A stretch of 64,000 nucleotides of DNA from Microthyrium microscopicum (GCA_010405405.1 MU004230.1:2501744-2565743), one strand, 5' to 3'. Shown: positions 13,017-23,973, numbered from the stretch's first letter. The notes: generated by a model not told the origin, from the sequence alone. Translations and numbers: made by a program.

Positions 13017-15608
13017 ATGTCGCAACTCGAGACTCTCACATTTCCACCCTCCAGCGTTCTGCTCGAAGCCGCGAAAAATGGCACCGGAGCCAATGCCTTT
13101 AACGGCGCCAACACACTCCCTTCGGCCTCCATGACACTAAAAGATCCCGTTGCCATGCACTTGCTGGTCGAAACCGCGCTCGGAGACAGTCAAGGCTTCG
13201 ACGTTCTATCATACGAAGAGCTAGACGCCCTCAAGAAAGAAGATGAAATGCTGCTCAAACGGATTGATGGGCTACGGAGGAAATTGGCGCTAGAATCGAA
13301 GGTTAGGGATGCTGCACAATCGCTCAAACGGTTATATTCGCGGCCGAATTCTGCTTTGTCGCAATCACAATCGGCGACTATGAATCCAGAGACGCAGCAA
13401 AGAACTGAACGGGAGCTGGAAGAAAGCACCAAGAAAGTAAATGAGATCAGTCGGGAGCTGTATTTTTCGGAAGACCGGTCAAGGTCTGTGCAGATGCGTT
13501 TGCTAAGGCATACAGCCGGTGTCTTGCAAACGACATATGGCAATGGCCATCGACCTAAGATGAATGATTTTGGTCTTCCTGGTGGTCGTCCTCTGAGTCC
13601 AGATAGCTTGAATATGGACGACGATGAGCTGGATCGGACTTATGGAGATCAAGATGGTGTTGGAGATTTGGATGGATTTCTGGACCAATTGCGAAGAGAC
13701 AGTCAACCGAAAGGATCAAGAGGTGATGGAAAAAGAAGAGAGGCTCAATTGGCGATCGGAAAACAGCTGGAAGATCTTAATGACTTTGTCCAAGAGATCA
13801 TTGGACAAGTTAATCCCAATAATGCCATGGCAAGGAGTACGCCGCCAAAGATTTCTGCAGAACCTCAGGCTGTGGACAATACGATATTTGAACAACTCAA
13901 CTTCTTAAATCGTGGCTTGGACCAAATCAAATCTGAGCAAAAGACAATTCGCATGTCGCGTCAATTGCGCAGCACACCAGGGACTCCTACAACTCAACTT
14001 CAAAATTCAAGACTCCAGTCAGAGCTAGAGACAAGTATTCAGGAAAATCTTGCTCTACAACGTCAATACGATGAGACTGAAGATATGATGGCCAAAATGC
14101 TTGAAGAACTCAATCTCAAATTCGTCGATGCCCTATCGGCTGCTCCATCTTCACAAAACGATACCCCCACAGTGCCCACTCCAGCAGCAGGGCCGACTGC
14201 TCAGATCAAATACGCCCAAGATCGTATCGCTGGAATCACTCGCATCATAACCTCCCTCTCAGAAGCCGCATCCCGGTCCCGCGCTGGCTCCGCCTCGAAC
14301 GACAAGACAGCGCAGTATGAAGTAGTCCTCGAAGGCCTCTGGCAAATCATGCTCGCTGGCGAAGACGACGCCCGTCAACGGAAACAAGCCGAACGCGCTG
14401 CCATCTCAGCCCGCAAGCCCGCCAACGCCGAAGAGGATAGCGACGACGAAGTCTCCCCCGATGAAGATGATGGTCTACCCGACCAATTTAGTCTATCAGC
14501 ATTCAGCACCAAAGTCCAATTTCTCGTCTCCAAAAGCTCGTATCTTAAAGAAAAACAAGCAGATCTCCGTCGTCGCATGCGGCAAATGCGAGACATGTAC
14601 GCCGCCCGCGATGCCTCAACGGCCACCAGTTCTCAATCCACCAGCACTGAACTTGCTCGTATAAACGACCTCTACGCCACAGCAAAAGAAGAACTGGCCG
14701 ACGTAGAAGCCCGTTTCCAGCAAAGTGATTCGCGCGCCCGAACTCTCCAATCCGACCTCGACCGCGCCGCAACCAATGCCCTAGATGCACGCACAGACCT
14801 GCAAAATCAATTGGTAGCTGTGGAACAACGCGCCAGCACGCTCGAACAAGCCGTCGCCTCAGCACAAGAGACACGCGCCGATGCCATGGCGCGCGCGGCA
14901 AAAACAGCCAAAGATTTGGAAGCACTCGAAGGCGAAGTCGTCCGGCTCAAGAGCGAACTAACTATATGCAAAGCCGAACTTGACGCGAGCTACGGCTCCC
15001 GCCAGGAACGTGCAGCCGACGCCGCAAAAGCAGTCGAATCCGAAAAGCTAGCTTCCATGACTGCGCTCAACGCACAATTGACCACCGAGCTCGAAACACT
15101 GCGTGCTGAACACTCCACCGCGCGCTCAGCAGTCAGCGGTGCAAGCGAGAAGGAGACAGCCCTCAAGTCTGAGCTGGCAGCAACGCTTGCTGAATTCGAA
15201 GAGTTGACGAAAGCCTCTGTTGAAGCGGAGCGCGAGCGCGAGGCTATGGAGATGCAAGTCGATAAGTTACGCGATAGCGTAGAAAAGCTCGAAGGTCAAT
15301 TGGATGAGGAGAAGATTGGGAAGATGGGAGCGCCGCCGTCTACGGGGGATGGAGTGCCAGCGCAGACCACGAGCGCGGTTGTGTTGAGGAACGAGTTTAA
15401 GAAGATGATGAAGGATATGCGGGCTGAGAACCTCAAAGCATTACGCGTAAGTTATACATACTGCTACAAGAATAGTAGGCTTTTGTGCTAACCATTGATT
15501 TAGGCTGAACAGGATGAGCGACGTAAGCTGGAGGCGCAGATTCGCGTATTGAAGAAGGAGCAAGGTGCGGCGGGTAAGGGGATATTGGGTCGTGTTATGG
15601 GGACTTGA
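13017..15608 (+). CDS. Uds1-domain coiled-coil protein (up-regulated during septation)
   Basis: Exons 13017-15446 and 15504-15608; about 844 residues. The N-terminal region (residues 40-110, around DPVAMHLLVETALGDS and LSYEELDALKKED) matches the fungal Uds1 domain of proteins up-regulated during septation. The rest, from about residue 380, is long heptad-rich coiled coil with an acidic hinge (EEDSDDEVSPDEDDG), ending in a short basic exon (LGRVMGT). A cytoskeletal or septum scaffold role is inferred, not shown. I chose the ATG at 13017 (MSQLETLTFPPSS); an in-frame ATG at 12927 exists, and related proteins may have further 5' exons, so the start is the least certain part. Confidence 0.8.
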
Positions 15609-16065
15609 TAGGATGCCATTTGGCTGCTTTCAGCAGGGGATGCTCTACAAGCGTATAGATATTAGATTGGAGTGATCACTTCTGTCCAACAGGCTAGATT
15701 TTAAGACGCTTTTTGGAATCAAAACTCTAACCGTTTTTACTGATTTGATATATTGTAAATCTTGTTCCCAATGTGCTTCAACCATGCCATTTGGTGTGAG
15801 TAATACCTTATGCTTGCAATGCTCTAAATCAAATTTTGGGATCTGAATCTGTTAATTATTGAGGACTAAGAGTTCCAGACGGACAGGTACTGGAGTTGTC
15901 ATGATAAATAAAAGGGGTAAGCTGTATTGAATCCAAGAGTTACGAGGCTAAGTTGGTAATGATCACTAGCGCTCTTGGCAAGAACTAGCGTTCCCAAAAA
16001 TCATCGTCAACTTCAATGATGCGGATCTCAATCCACAGACAATTATTCTGCAGAAAACAACAATC
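15609..16065. other. Intergenic between Uds1 and uS7m genes
   Basis: 457 bp, 3' end of the Uds1 gene and promoter of uS7m. An upstream ATG at 16016 opens a short frame out of phase with uS7m. No other element seen. Confidence 0.4.
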
Positions 16066-17233
16066 ATGCCACCACGAATCAATATTATATCGACAGCGCG
16101 CAATCTTGCGTTCAGGTCTAAACACAACAATGGCCGAACCTGCCACGCTTCTCGCCTGCCAACAATATCACCATACATCAACACCAGATCGCTCTCATCA
16201 TCCAAAGATCTGCCCACTTCCCCTGACCAAAAAGGCCCAAACACAGACCCTCAAAGCACCGGGCTGCCCAGCGTCAGCGAAGAGGCCAATATGACAAGCA
16301 AAATCGAAGGAGGCAAAGGTCCGGACCTCGAGCAAGGCACGCCCGTGCAAGAGGTCGTCAAACGCGATCCTGAAGCCCAGAAACATCTTCCAAAAGTCAT
16401 GAAAGAAGAGCTGAAGAAGTCGGAAAACAAAACACCTGGCAGTACACGGCAATTCTCAACATATGCTCGCCAGCGGGAAGAGCTCACCACACAAGGACCG
16501 CCATCCACCCCCGATGCCATCGTTGGTGCTGGAATGGAATCATTGGATACACCAGACGTCCTCTCCGCCTCAGAAGCAGACGAGCTCGCCGAATTCGAGA
16601 ACGACCTCGTCGAAGCAGACGCTTCGCCCCTCCCCGCGCTTAAGCCGGACGACATCTTCACAAAGCGATATCCCGCGATCATTGACCAGTTGGTCGGCCA
16701 AGTCCAAGCCCACGGTAAAAAGTCTGTCGCCCAAAAAGTACTGCCCTCCGACTTTCCTCCTTACTATCCTCCCTACTAACAACCTCCAGAACGTAGCAAC
16801 AATCCTCTCAATCCTCCGCTCCTCCCCACCACCAAAACTAAACCCCGCTCGTCCCCTTCTCCCCGGCCATCCACCCGCCTCATTCCTCCCCCTAAACCCA
16901 ATCCTCTACCTAACCCTCGCCATCGACTCCCTCGCGCCTCTGATCCGGCTGCGCGCAGAGAAGGGTGCGGCTGGAGGAGGAGCGTCCCTCCTCATTCCGA
17001 TGCCATTGCAGATGCGGCAAAGACGGTTCGTGGCGATGAAGTGGGTGCTTGATGCGGCAAGGAAACGGAAAGACAAGACGTTTCCGCATCGTGTGGCGGA
17101 TGTGATTGTTAGTGTTGTGGAGGGGAAGAGTGCGCTGTGGGAGAGGAGGATGAATTTGCATAAGATGGGTGTTGCGAGTCGGGTGAATGTCAATTATTTT
17201 CAGCAAAAGAGTGGGCGGAAGAGACGGATGTAA
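16066..17233 (+). CDS. RSM7: Mitochondrial small-subunit ribosomal protein uS7m (Rsm7)
   Basis: Exons 16066-16737 and 16790-17233; 371 residues. A basic, serine-rich N-terminus (MPPRINIISTARNLAFRS) looks like a mitochondrial presequence, followed by a fungal-specific linker. The C-terminal S7 domain shows HGKKSVAQK, then after the intron NVATILSIL, PMPLQMRQRRFVAMKWVLDA, ARKRKDK and the terminal MNLHKMGVASR: the family's RRxxAxxW and HRMAxAN motifs in fungal form. It binds the 3' major domain of mitochondrial 12S-type rRNA. The 52-nt intron has a weak donor (GTACTG) but a perfect CTAAC branch site; splicing joins AQK to NVA in phase 0. Confidence 0.88.
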
Positions 17234-18243
17234 AGTGTATGATGGGTGGGCATAGTTTGGGACATTGCGTGTTGCATATAAGAGCGGCGTAAACTATCAA
17301 AACAGTAACAAGAAGTTGGAGTTTTGACCCCAAAACCACTAAGAAGAATTATGTGAGATAGTATATTGATCACTCAAAGCATCCAGTATGAAGAGTTTTG
17401 ATATCGTCTTTGGCTGACCCAACCTGCCAGGTATTGTCCTCAGGGTCATCATAGTTCATCGGTCCTTTACCAATATATACACACTATACTTCGCCATCGC
17501 TACAAGCCTTTAGAGAGTCGCCTTGCCTCCCAGGAAACTATAGTGCTGAGTAGCTCATGGAATGCTCCTCCTCCGTTGTTTCAACATACTTTCTGCCAAA
17601 TACCTAATGCTACTGTTGTGCTCATGTTTGGCTTCCATTCTCTCTCAAGCCTACACGAGCCTCGAGGCCTATCAGGAAAATGATGCATAAATACATCCTG
17701 AGCAAGTTCGTGAAGAGGTTCGTATAATAGCCCTCTAAACGCTGGCTACAAAGGCCAAGTAGGCCATATATCTTGTCTTGTGGTCTCTCACAGCACCAAT
17801 AGCTATGGTGGTCGTGTCGGAGCAGAATACGATAAGCTCGTGCAATCATTTAAAAGAACTGAGATGCAATGAGGTCCATATCAAGACGTAAAGACATACC
17901 TGACAGTGAAAGAAGGAGGAACGCAACAACAATAAATATTGCACCTAGATCTTGACATACATTTTCTCATTACGACCAGCTACTTCCACCGTCCAATTGC
18001 CAGTCCGCACATCAAGCAACTACAACCATACAGTGTTTACGCCCCCCTTTCATCGCCATCTCTCAACCGATAGCTTTCAAACAACTCATCCTACGTATCA
18101 TCACAATACAGAAATACCTTACACTCATTGTTCAAACCTTCAATTCATACCAACCACTGCCTAGATACCACCCAACATACTTCTCATTTACTTTACTCTC
18201 TCACCCTATCACTGTTCATCGCAACCTGTCCACTGCAAAAGCA
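17234..18243. other. Intergenic with HET relic
   Basis: 1 kb without an intact gene. It holds the HET-domain relic at 17660-17850. 17900-18243 is C/T-rich leader-like sequence upstream of the next gene. Confidence 0.5.
17660..17850 (-). pseudogene. HET-domain fragment, degenerate
   Basis: The minus strand at 17751-17777 encodes DKIYGLLGL, the hallmark of HET (heterokaryon incompatibility) domains, which usually reads (P)RDKIYALLGLA. A short stretch just downstream also resembles the next part of the domain. No start, no full domain and no flanking gene are present, so this is a fossil of a HET-type gene with a few breaks. Intact family members trigger incompatibility cell death between unlike fungal individuals. 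Confidence 0.6.
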
Positions 18244-19373
18244 ATGAGCAATGCCGTTCCGAAGACCACTAGCAAGTTTCTCCATAAACATTCCCAGCCT
18301 CAAACGATCACCTCTTCGACGCCGACGGGGTCCGCGGGCACCAAGACTTCCTCGGGCTCCGCGAGGTCCACGGCGTGGGCTACGCGGGCTCTTCCCAAGG
18401 CGTTCAAGAGCACCCAGGCATCCGAGCATTTCCAGGGCACCGCCATTGGCGTCAGGCGCTTCGGCCCGAGGGTCCTTGAAGCCGAAAAAACTACGGATGG
18501 GCCTGTGGACGCGGTAATCGATGTGAGTTGTTGATGTGTGCTTTAGTGGATGGTATGGGATTGTGCTGATGAGTTTGATAGGACGTGATTCCAGACCCTA
18601 TCGAAGATGCTGCCGACGCAGTAGCGGACGTTGTTGAAGATGCTGCTGTGGTAGAGGCTGTCACTGAAGAGGCTACCGCCGCTGAGGGGGAGATTACCGA
18701 AGAGGCTACCGCAGCAGAAGAAGAAGTTGTCGAAGAAGCTCCCGTCGTCGAAGAAGTTGTCGAAGAAACTCCGGCAGCCGAAGAAGAGGTCGTCGAAGAA
18801 GCTCCTGCCGCAGAAGAAGAAGTCGTTGAAGAAGAACCAGCTCGTAAGCCCTCCGTCATCGTCCTGCAAGACGACAAGACGGGCAAAGCCCAAGCAATTG
18901 AAGTTGTCGACATAACTGATGCCTCCGAATCAGAATCAGAAGAGGAACCGGACCCCGAGCCAGAGGCGATCGAAGAAGTCATCGAGGAAGAAGAAGAGGA
19001 TCCTCCAGCCCCAACCCGCGCTCCTACTGCAACATCATTAGAAGTCGTCAACGATCCAATTTCTCGCAAGTCGACAATCCTTGTCAAAGTCGACGATGAA
19101 GTCATCGCCGAAATTCCAGCAGACGTTCCTATCGATCCTCCAGCAGAGGTTACCGCCGACGATGTTGCCGATGCTGTATCAGACATCGAGGAGGAGGAGG
19201 AAGCTCTCGAGGATGCCGCTCCGCTAGACCAGGTTACGACTGTCATTCGACCAATTCTCAAACATCCTCATCTTGGACCTTTATTGATGAAGATTCTGGT
19301 CAAATTCATGCCGGCAGACAAAGCCATGAAAACTCTGATCAAAATGCACATATACGGAGTTCAAATTCCTTGA
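18244..19373 (+). CDS. Acidic repeat protein, fungal-specific, unknown function
   Basis: Exons 18244-18522 and 18582-19373; 356 residues. I do not recognise a family. The first exon (93 residues) is Ser/Thr-rich, basic and unusually GC-rich. The second opens with about 60 residues of imperfect repeats built from VVEEAPAAEEE units (DNA 18666-18838), then an acidic stretch, and ends in a more ordered segment (ILKHPHLGPLLMKILVKFMP...) that may fold as helices. The 59-nt intron (GTGAGT...GATAG) keeps phase 0. The sequence shows no signal peptide or transmembrane helix. The conserved-looking C-terminus, rather than the repeats, would be the part to test for function. The stop lies 121 bp from the stop of the convergent small gene at 19494. 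Confidence 0.7.
18666..18838 (+). repeat. Imperfect coding repeats of VVEE(A/T)P units
   Basis: Tandem GTCGAAGAAGCTCC-like units inside the acidic protein, with (A/V)(A/V)EEE spacers. Unit number is likely to vary between isolates. Confidence 0.7.
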
Positions 19374-19493
19374 GACTTTGGAAACACATTGTTTGGTTCG
19401 TTATTCCCTAAATTTGGAGGAAAATTGGTAAATAATGTTTCTTGTCTCCCTTTATCCTAGAATTCGACAGTTTCATTTCTAATCAACCGTATC

Positions 19494-19823
19494 TCATCCA
19501 ATATGAAGTTCTCTGACACTTCGTCTTGCTTCTGAAAGTCCCGAGTCCAGTTGGCCGTTGGCATTGCGTACTTTCATGGCGTCGTGTAGTTTGATTAGAT
19601 CTTTGGCTCGTTTTAGATCGGGATCCTCATCCGATTCTTCTGGTGACTCCTTGGTAGATTTGCTGTCGCCTGTACTTGCGGGCGCAGGGCGTACTGATAC
19701 GAGGTTTTGTGCAGCTGATGGATCCTGTATCTTGTCAGCACGTCATGATGGAAGCCCTTGCTTGGGTCAACTTACACATGCTCTCAAAGAGATGAGATCC
19801 GATAGCAGCTCAGCGACCCTCAT
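19494..19823 (-). CDS. Small conserved-looking protein, unknown
   Basis: Exons 19776-19823 and 19494-19724; 92 residues, missed by simple ORF calling because of the 51-nt intron (GTAAGT...ATACAG, phase 0). The protein starts MRVAELLSDLISLRA, has a Ser/Glu-rich disordered middle, and ends in a charged helix with DPDLKRAKDLIKLHDAMKVR and LDSGLSEARRSVREL. Start, splice sites and stop fit together exactly, and the terminal helix looks constrained. I do not recognise the family and assign no function. It lies 167 bp downstream of the DUF6914-like gene on the same strand. Confidence 0.65.
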
Positions 19824-19990
19824 TTTGAGCTTTGCTGATATATGAAGGAAACTTTGTTGAAGCTGTTGGCAATGTTGAAGACTTGAAGTTGGGAATGGAC
19901 CCACTCGGACCCTGAGGCTGATCGGATTTGTTTCCGAAAACCCTCAAGCAGTAAACCCCCTGTTCATCATCCATCCTCAACAATTAATCA

Positions 19991-20539
19991 TCAAAACTTT
20001 GCAACCATCTCCTCCTTTCCTGCCAGCGAAGCCAGCGCAGTCTTTCTCTCAACCTCCGTATCCGCCGCCCGTAATGCCATAACCCGCAGCATCATCCATG
20101 CATGCTCGTCCATCCCCCCACTAACAACCTCCCCATCCTCATCGATCGCCGAAAGCGCGCTCTTGATCCAAGTCACACAGTTCCATCCCTCCACACCCTG
20201 CTCAATCGGTAAATCTCTTATCAACTCCAGAAAGCGCTCATTGTCCAGTATGTCGCCGATGGGGATTTGCGCGAGGAGTTTCTGGGTGCCAGTGGGGTTG
20301 ACGCGGATTTCTTCGTAGAGCCAGTGGGTTTCGCTGGGACCGGAGTGGTAGTCTCGCGCGTGGAACCTCGTGGCTTTCTTGATAATGGTGGGTTCGTTGA
20401 GGATTGGTAGAGGTTGTGGAGGGACGGCCAGGAGAGCCCAGTGGTAGCGGCCGTCGTCTTCAGCTTCTTCGGTTTCGTAGAAATCACGGGTGTAGAGGGC
20501 GATGTAGAGCTTCTCCTGCTGGAGAGATGGGTCCGTCAT
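19991..20539 (-). CDS. DUF6914-like protein
   Basis: Single exon, 182 residues. The pattern KLYIALYTRD, YHWALLAVPP, RFHARDY, a WLYEE strand, and EGWNCVTWIKSAL near residue 120 matches a fungal family of small cytosolic proteins of unknown function (DUF6914) that often occurs in many copies per genome. The conserved W-N-C motif suggests a possible thiol active site, but that is inference. No signal peptide or membrane segment. Confidence 0.65.
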   Translation of the reverse strand: MTDPSLQQEKLYIALYTRDFYETEEAEDDGRYHWALLAVPPQPLPILNEPTIIKKATRFHARDYHSGPSETHWLYEEIRVNPTGTQKLLAQIPIGDILDNERFLELIRDLPIEQGVEGWNCVTWIKSALSAIDEDGEVVSGGMDEHAWMMLRVMALRAADTEVERKTALASLAGKEEMVAKF

Positions 20540-21390
20540 GCGAATAGCGGCCTGGGCAAGTATATCTACTTTGTGTTGTGTTTTTGCGAAATTAAAGAAT
20601 TTGTTGGCTTGTGGAGTTCAGACTTTGGTTGTTGGCGGAGTCTTATGTTCACTTTCTATGCCCACAACTGTTTACTGTGGAATAGTAAACTGTGTAGTTG
20701 AATATTTGACACTTCTGAATAATAAGGAAGGTGAGAGCATTAGTCGCAAAATTTGTGCTTGGAAAGCACACTGCTGCGATACGGGATGTATCGGATACAT
20801 GGTAGGTACATAATTAGCGAGTGCTCTAGCCCAAAGACTGTAAATGTCGGAATATGTCGCTTGTTCGCTGCAAACAGATCTGCTAGCATTTGCTTTTGTC
20901 TTTGTCGTCCTTTTGGCTATGAGGCTCTGTTGTTCATGGTCACTTTTATATCGCATTTCAGTATCTTTGGTATTCAACATAATTCCGAGAAGCTGGGAAG
21001 CCGATAACAACTAGAAGAATACTCTACCATAAGTTAGATAAAAATGATAGCGTGTTAGGTACTAGTACATATGACAACAATTATGCTAGAGAACTCTTTT
21101 GCGGATGAAAATCTGCCTCGTAGTAGCCTCACAATAGCGGAAGACCATTTCTTTTCTTAGAACGAACATGGAGTTAATTTGGATATAATCGCCATGTTCC
21201 AAATTATTACATATAAATGTGTTTCAATCAAAGCGCATTGACAGAAAGTCCGTCAGATCGTGTGCCGCAACTTCAACATCAACTCCCGAGGTCGCCAACC
21301 ACAACTTCAACAAGCTCCAGAGCTCCACCCTCCACTCTCCAGAGCTCCACCCTCCACTCTTAAAACTCTCCGACTGCCTCTATCCAAGCA
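20540..21390. other. Intergenic between DUF6914-like and FAHD1-like genes
   Basis: 851 bp between divergent genes. Short open frames on both strands have no recognisable motif. A C/T-rich leader with a repeated CCAGAGCTCCACCCTCCACTCT-type tract (two near-identical copies at about 21316-21360) precedes the FAHD1-like start. Confidence 0.5.
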
Positions 21391-22260
21391 ATGGCTACAG
21401 CCTCAGCAGTTGCGCGCAATTGCCGCAAGGTAAGTTCTTACCTTGTTAGCTTCAGGGCAAGAAACTCACGATAGACCAGGTAATGTGCATCGGCCGCAAC
21501 TATGCGTAAGCCTCGAGCTCCCAACTCAACATACACTAGTACATAAACTGACATGCGCCATAGGGATCACATCAAAGAACTCAATAATGCGCGCCCCAAA
21601 CAACCCTTCTTCTTCCTCAAACCGCCCTCTTCTATCCTCGTACCTGGTGGCGGTCCACTCTTGCGCCCAGCAGGCGTCAAGCTACACTATGAAGTCGAAT
21701 TGGGCCTCATAATCGGCAAGACAGTCCGCAACTTGAAAGAGAGTGATACGCAAGGTGCTCTTGATGCTATAGCTGGTATGTTCATACTCCTTCCTACCCA
21801 CATCCTATTTCTCTTACTTACCTACTTCGTAGGCTATATCCTAGCAATCGACATGACAGCCCGTAACGTCCAAGACGAAGCCAAAAAGAAGGGTCTCCCG
21901 TGGTCCATCGCCAAAGGATTCGACACCTTCATGCCCATATCCAATCCGATCCCGAAAGGCGCAATCCCAGACCCCCACAACGTGAATCTATGGCTCAGTG
22001 TGAATGATAAGGTGGTGCAAAACGATAATACGAATTTGATGTTGTTTCAAATCCCAAGACAGCTTAGCGATATCAGCCGGGTGATGACGCTAGAGGCGGG
22101 CGATATTGTGCTAACGGGCACGCCCAAGGGGGTGGGCAGCGTGGTTGTTGGTGATGTGTTGAAGGGTGGTTTAAGCGTGGATGGGAAAGAGGTTGAAGAG
22201 GCGGGATTGGAGGTTACGGTTGCGGACAGTGATACGGACTATACATTTGGCGAAACGTAG
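21391..22260 (+). CDS. Fumarylacetoacetate hydrolase-family protein (FAHD1-like acylpyruvase)
   Basis: Exons 21391-21429, 21480-21505, 21564-21775, 21833-22260; 234 residues, the usual length of FAHD1 proteins, which hydrolyse acylpyruvates or decarboxylate oxaloacetate in mitochondria. Motifs: CIGRNYADHIKELNN, KPPSSIL, HYEVELGLIIGK (metal-binding EVE), AIDMTARN, WSIAKGFDTF and LTGTPKGVG. Exon 2 is only 26 nt. Intron 3 (21776-21832) is 57 nt, divisible by three and without a stop, so an unspliced message stays open; retained sequence would interrupt the domain between AIAG and YILAID. The last 38 bp are tandemly duplicated across the stop codon (see findings). Confidence 0.88.
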
Positions 22261-22298
22261 TGGATAGTGATACGGATTATACGTTTGGCGAGACGTAG
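22222..22298 (+). repeat. 38-bp tandem duplication across a stop codon
   Basis: 22222-22260 and 22260-22298 are near-identical with a 38-bp offset. The first copy encodes the end of the FAHD1-like protein (SDTDYTFGET and stop). The second copy, in its own frame, encodes the same ten residues and stop. Confidence 0.85.
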
Positions 22299-22572
22299 CG
22301 TATGGGAAATACGAGACGAGCAATTGAGCGGTTTGATATGCATGGGAAGAAAGGAAACTGGCAATGCTTGTGATATTGTCTTCACTGTTCATCTAAATCA
22401 TACAGTCGTCCGGTATATACTACAAGCGACATGAACACCCAGCAACCAGTCAGGAAAAGTCCTTGAATGTCCAGCGCGTACTACAAGATCCTAGTCTTCC
22501 CTGACACGATTAGCCATCCATCTCATAACACGTTCACAGTAAGATATTCTCCTATCAATGAGAACAGCTCCA

Positions 22573-23973
22573 TCATAGCTCCGGCTCCGAGTGCGTGACT
22601 GACGATGCGATCTCAACAGCTTGGTTCTTGAAGCTTTTATAACCAGAACGTGAATGGATTCCACCGACAACATTGAAAGTGACACTTGGAGGCTTAATTT
22701 CTGCCAATGCAGCTGCTTGTCCTGAACGCCATATCTTTGGTCCAGTCGACTTGAGAACCGACGGCTCGACTGGTGGCAATTTGATCGCCGACGGTACTTG
22801 TGGCAAGGATGACTTGGGAGCTGGACTAGCTTTTGACACTCGAAACTGGGATGCAACGGAGCCGAGTAATCTTGCCTTTGCTCTTGGTCGCTTTGTTCTA
22901 TTGCTTTTTGGAGGTGGCAGCTTGATCGATCGTGTTGGGATCTCCTGTGACGGGATCTCCTGTGGCTGGCTTTTGCGCAAATGAATATATCGTAGCTGAC
23001 TATCTTGTACCTGAGTCTTGCGAGGCTGCGTAGCTTTTCTCAGCAAAGATTTGGGATTGGCATTGGCTTGAGATGGCTTGACAATATTTCTACCTGATCG
23101 CAACATCATCTTCGGTCCTACCGCAGAAGGTGCTTGTGATACATCATCCACAAGCATGGTCTCTGGAACAAATTGCTGAGTGTCGCAGAACTCCTGGGTG
23201 TCGCGGATTGCTTCAAGTTCCCTGGCCATTTTCGTCTTCTTGTTTGGAAGAAGAGCTTGCTTTGGCGCATCCCGCTTTGGTGCCGCTCGTTTTGGCTCTG
23301 GCAGTGCCTTCGAAACTAATGTTTTGGAGATGAAGGAAGGCCCCTTAGGCGACGGTGAAGATGACAATACTGGTAGCCCAGGAGGCGAAGACGGAAATAC
23401 TGGCGTGACATTGGGTGGCAGTCTCGCCTGCTCAGGTTGGCGAGGAGTCCATTGAGTCTGCATTTTGGCAGTAACTTCATCCAGTGCAGTTCTCAGCTTA
23501 TAGTTTTCCGCCTCAAGGTGCTTTAGACGGCGCTCCGTGAGGCTGGCCTCTAAATCATGACCTTGTCGAGCAGCCTCAACTACATTCAAACGTCGTAGCA
23601 CATCCGCGTTCTCCTTTGCAGGCTGCTCTTGCTTCCATTGCGCTTCCAAAGTTTTAAGCGCGGTCTTGATCTGATCCAAAGCCCTATTGATTGTGGTGTT
23701 TTTACTGTCGATGCTTTCCACAGATGTCTCCAAAGTCGAAAGTCGCGCGCTCAAGGCGTCAGTGATGGCTCCATGGTCTTCTGGACGCTCAGCGAGCTTT
23801 GCTTCAAGACCCTGGGCCAGGGCGATTGACTGCTGCTCGACATCCTTTAGTCGTTTATCGACAGTCTCCCTTGCTGCTTGGAGGTCTTTGATTCGAGTAT
23901 GCAAGTGGCCGATCTGGCGGGAGAGGTGGAAGGTATGGAGCAATGTGCTTGAGTGATCTACGTCGTCTGCCAT
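22573..23973 (-). CDS. Coiled-coil protein with basic disordered tail, unknown
   Basis: Single exon, 466 residues. Residues 10-170 form heptad-rich coiled coil (LSRQIGHLHTRIKDLQAARE onward), residues 190-460 are Pro/Ser/Lys-rich and disordered with several KRAAPKRDAPK-like basic clusters that could act as nuclear localisation signals. The end (SVTFNVVGGIHSRSG, SVTHSEPEL) is a little more ordered. I do not recognise a family. Upstream is 762 bp with no gene; downstream it faces the FAHD1-like gene. Confidence 0.65.
   Translation of the reverse strand: MADDVDHSSTLLHTFHLSRQIGHLHTRIKDLQAARETVDKRLKDVEQQSIALAQGLEAKLAERPEDHGAITDALSARLSTLETSVESIDSKNTTINRALDQIKTALKTLEAQWKQEQPAKENADVLRRLNVVEAARQGHDLEASLTERRLKHLEAENYKLRTALDEVTAKMQTQWTPRQPEQARLPPNVTPVFPSSPPGLPVLSSSPSPKGPSFISKTLVSKALPEPKRAAPKRDAPKQALLPNKKTKMARELEAIRDTQEFCDTQQFVPETMLVDDVSQAPSAVGPKMMLRSGRNIVKPSQANANPKSLLRKATQPRKTQVQDSQLRYIHLRKSQPQEIPSQEIPTRSIKLPPPKSNRTKRPRAKARLLGSVASQFRVSKASPAPKSSLPQVPSAIKLPPVEPSVLKSTGPKIWRSGQAAALAEIKPPSVTFNVVGGIHSRSGYKSFKNQAVEIASSVTHSEPEL

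Noticed and set aside
18491-19261. 256-codon serine-rich frame antisense to the acidic repeat protein
   Set aside because: Poly-serine is the expected mirror of GAA/GAG-rich repeats. The plus-strand gene has matching splice sites and a sensible end.
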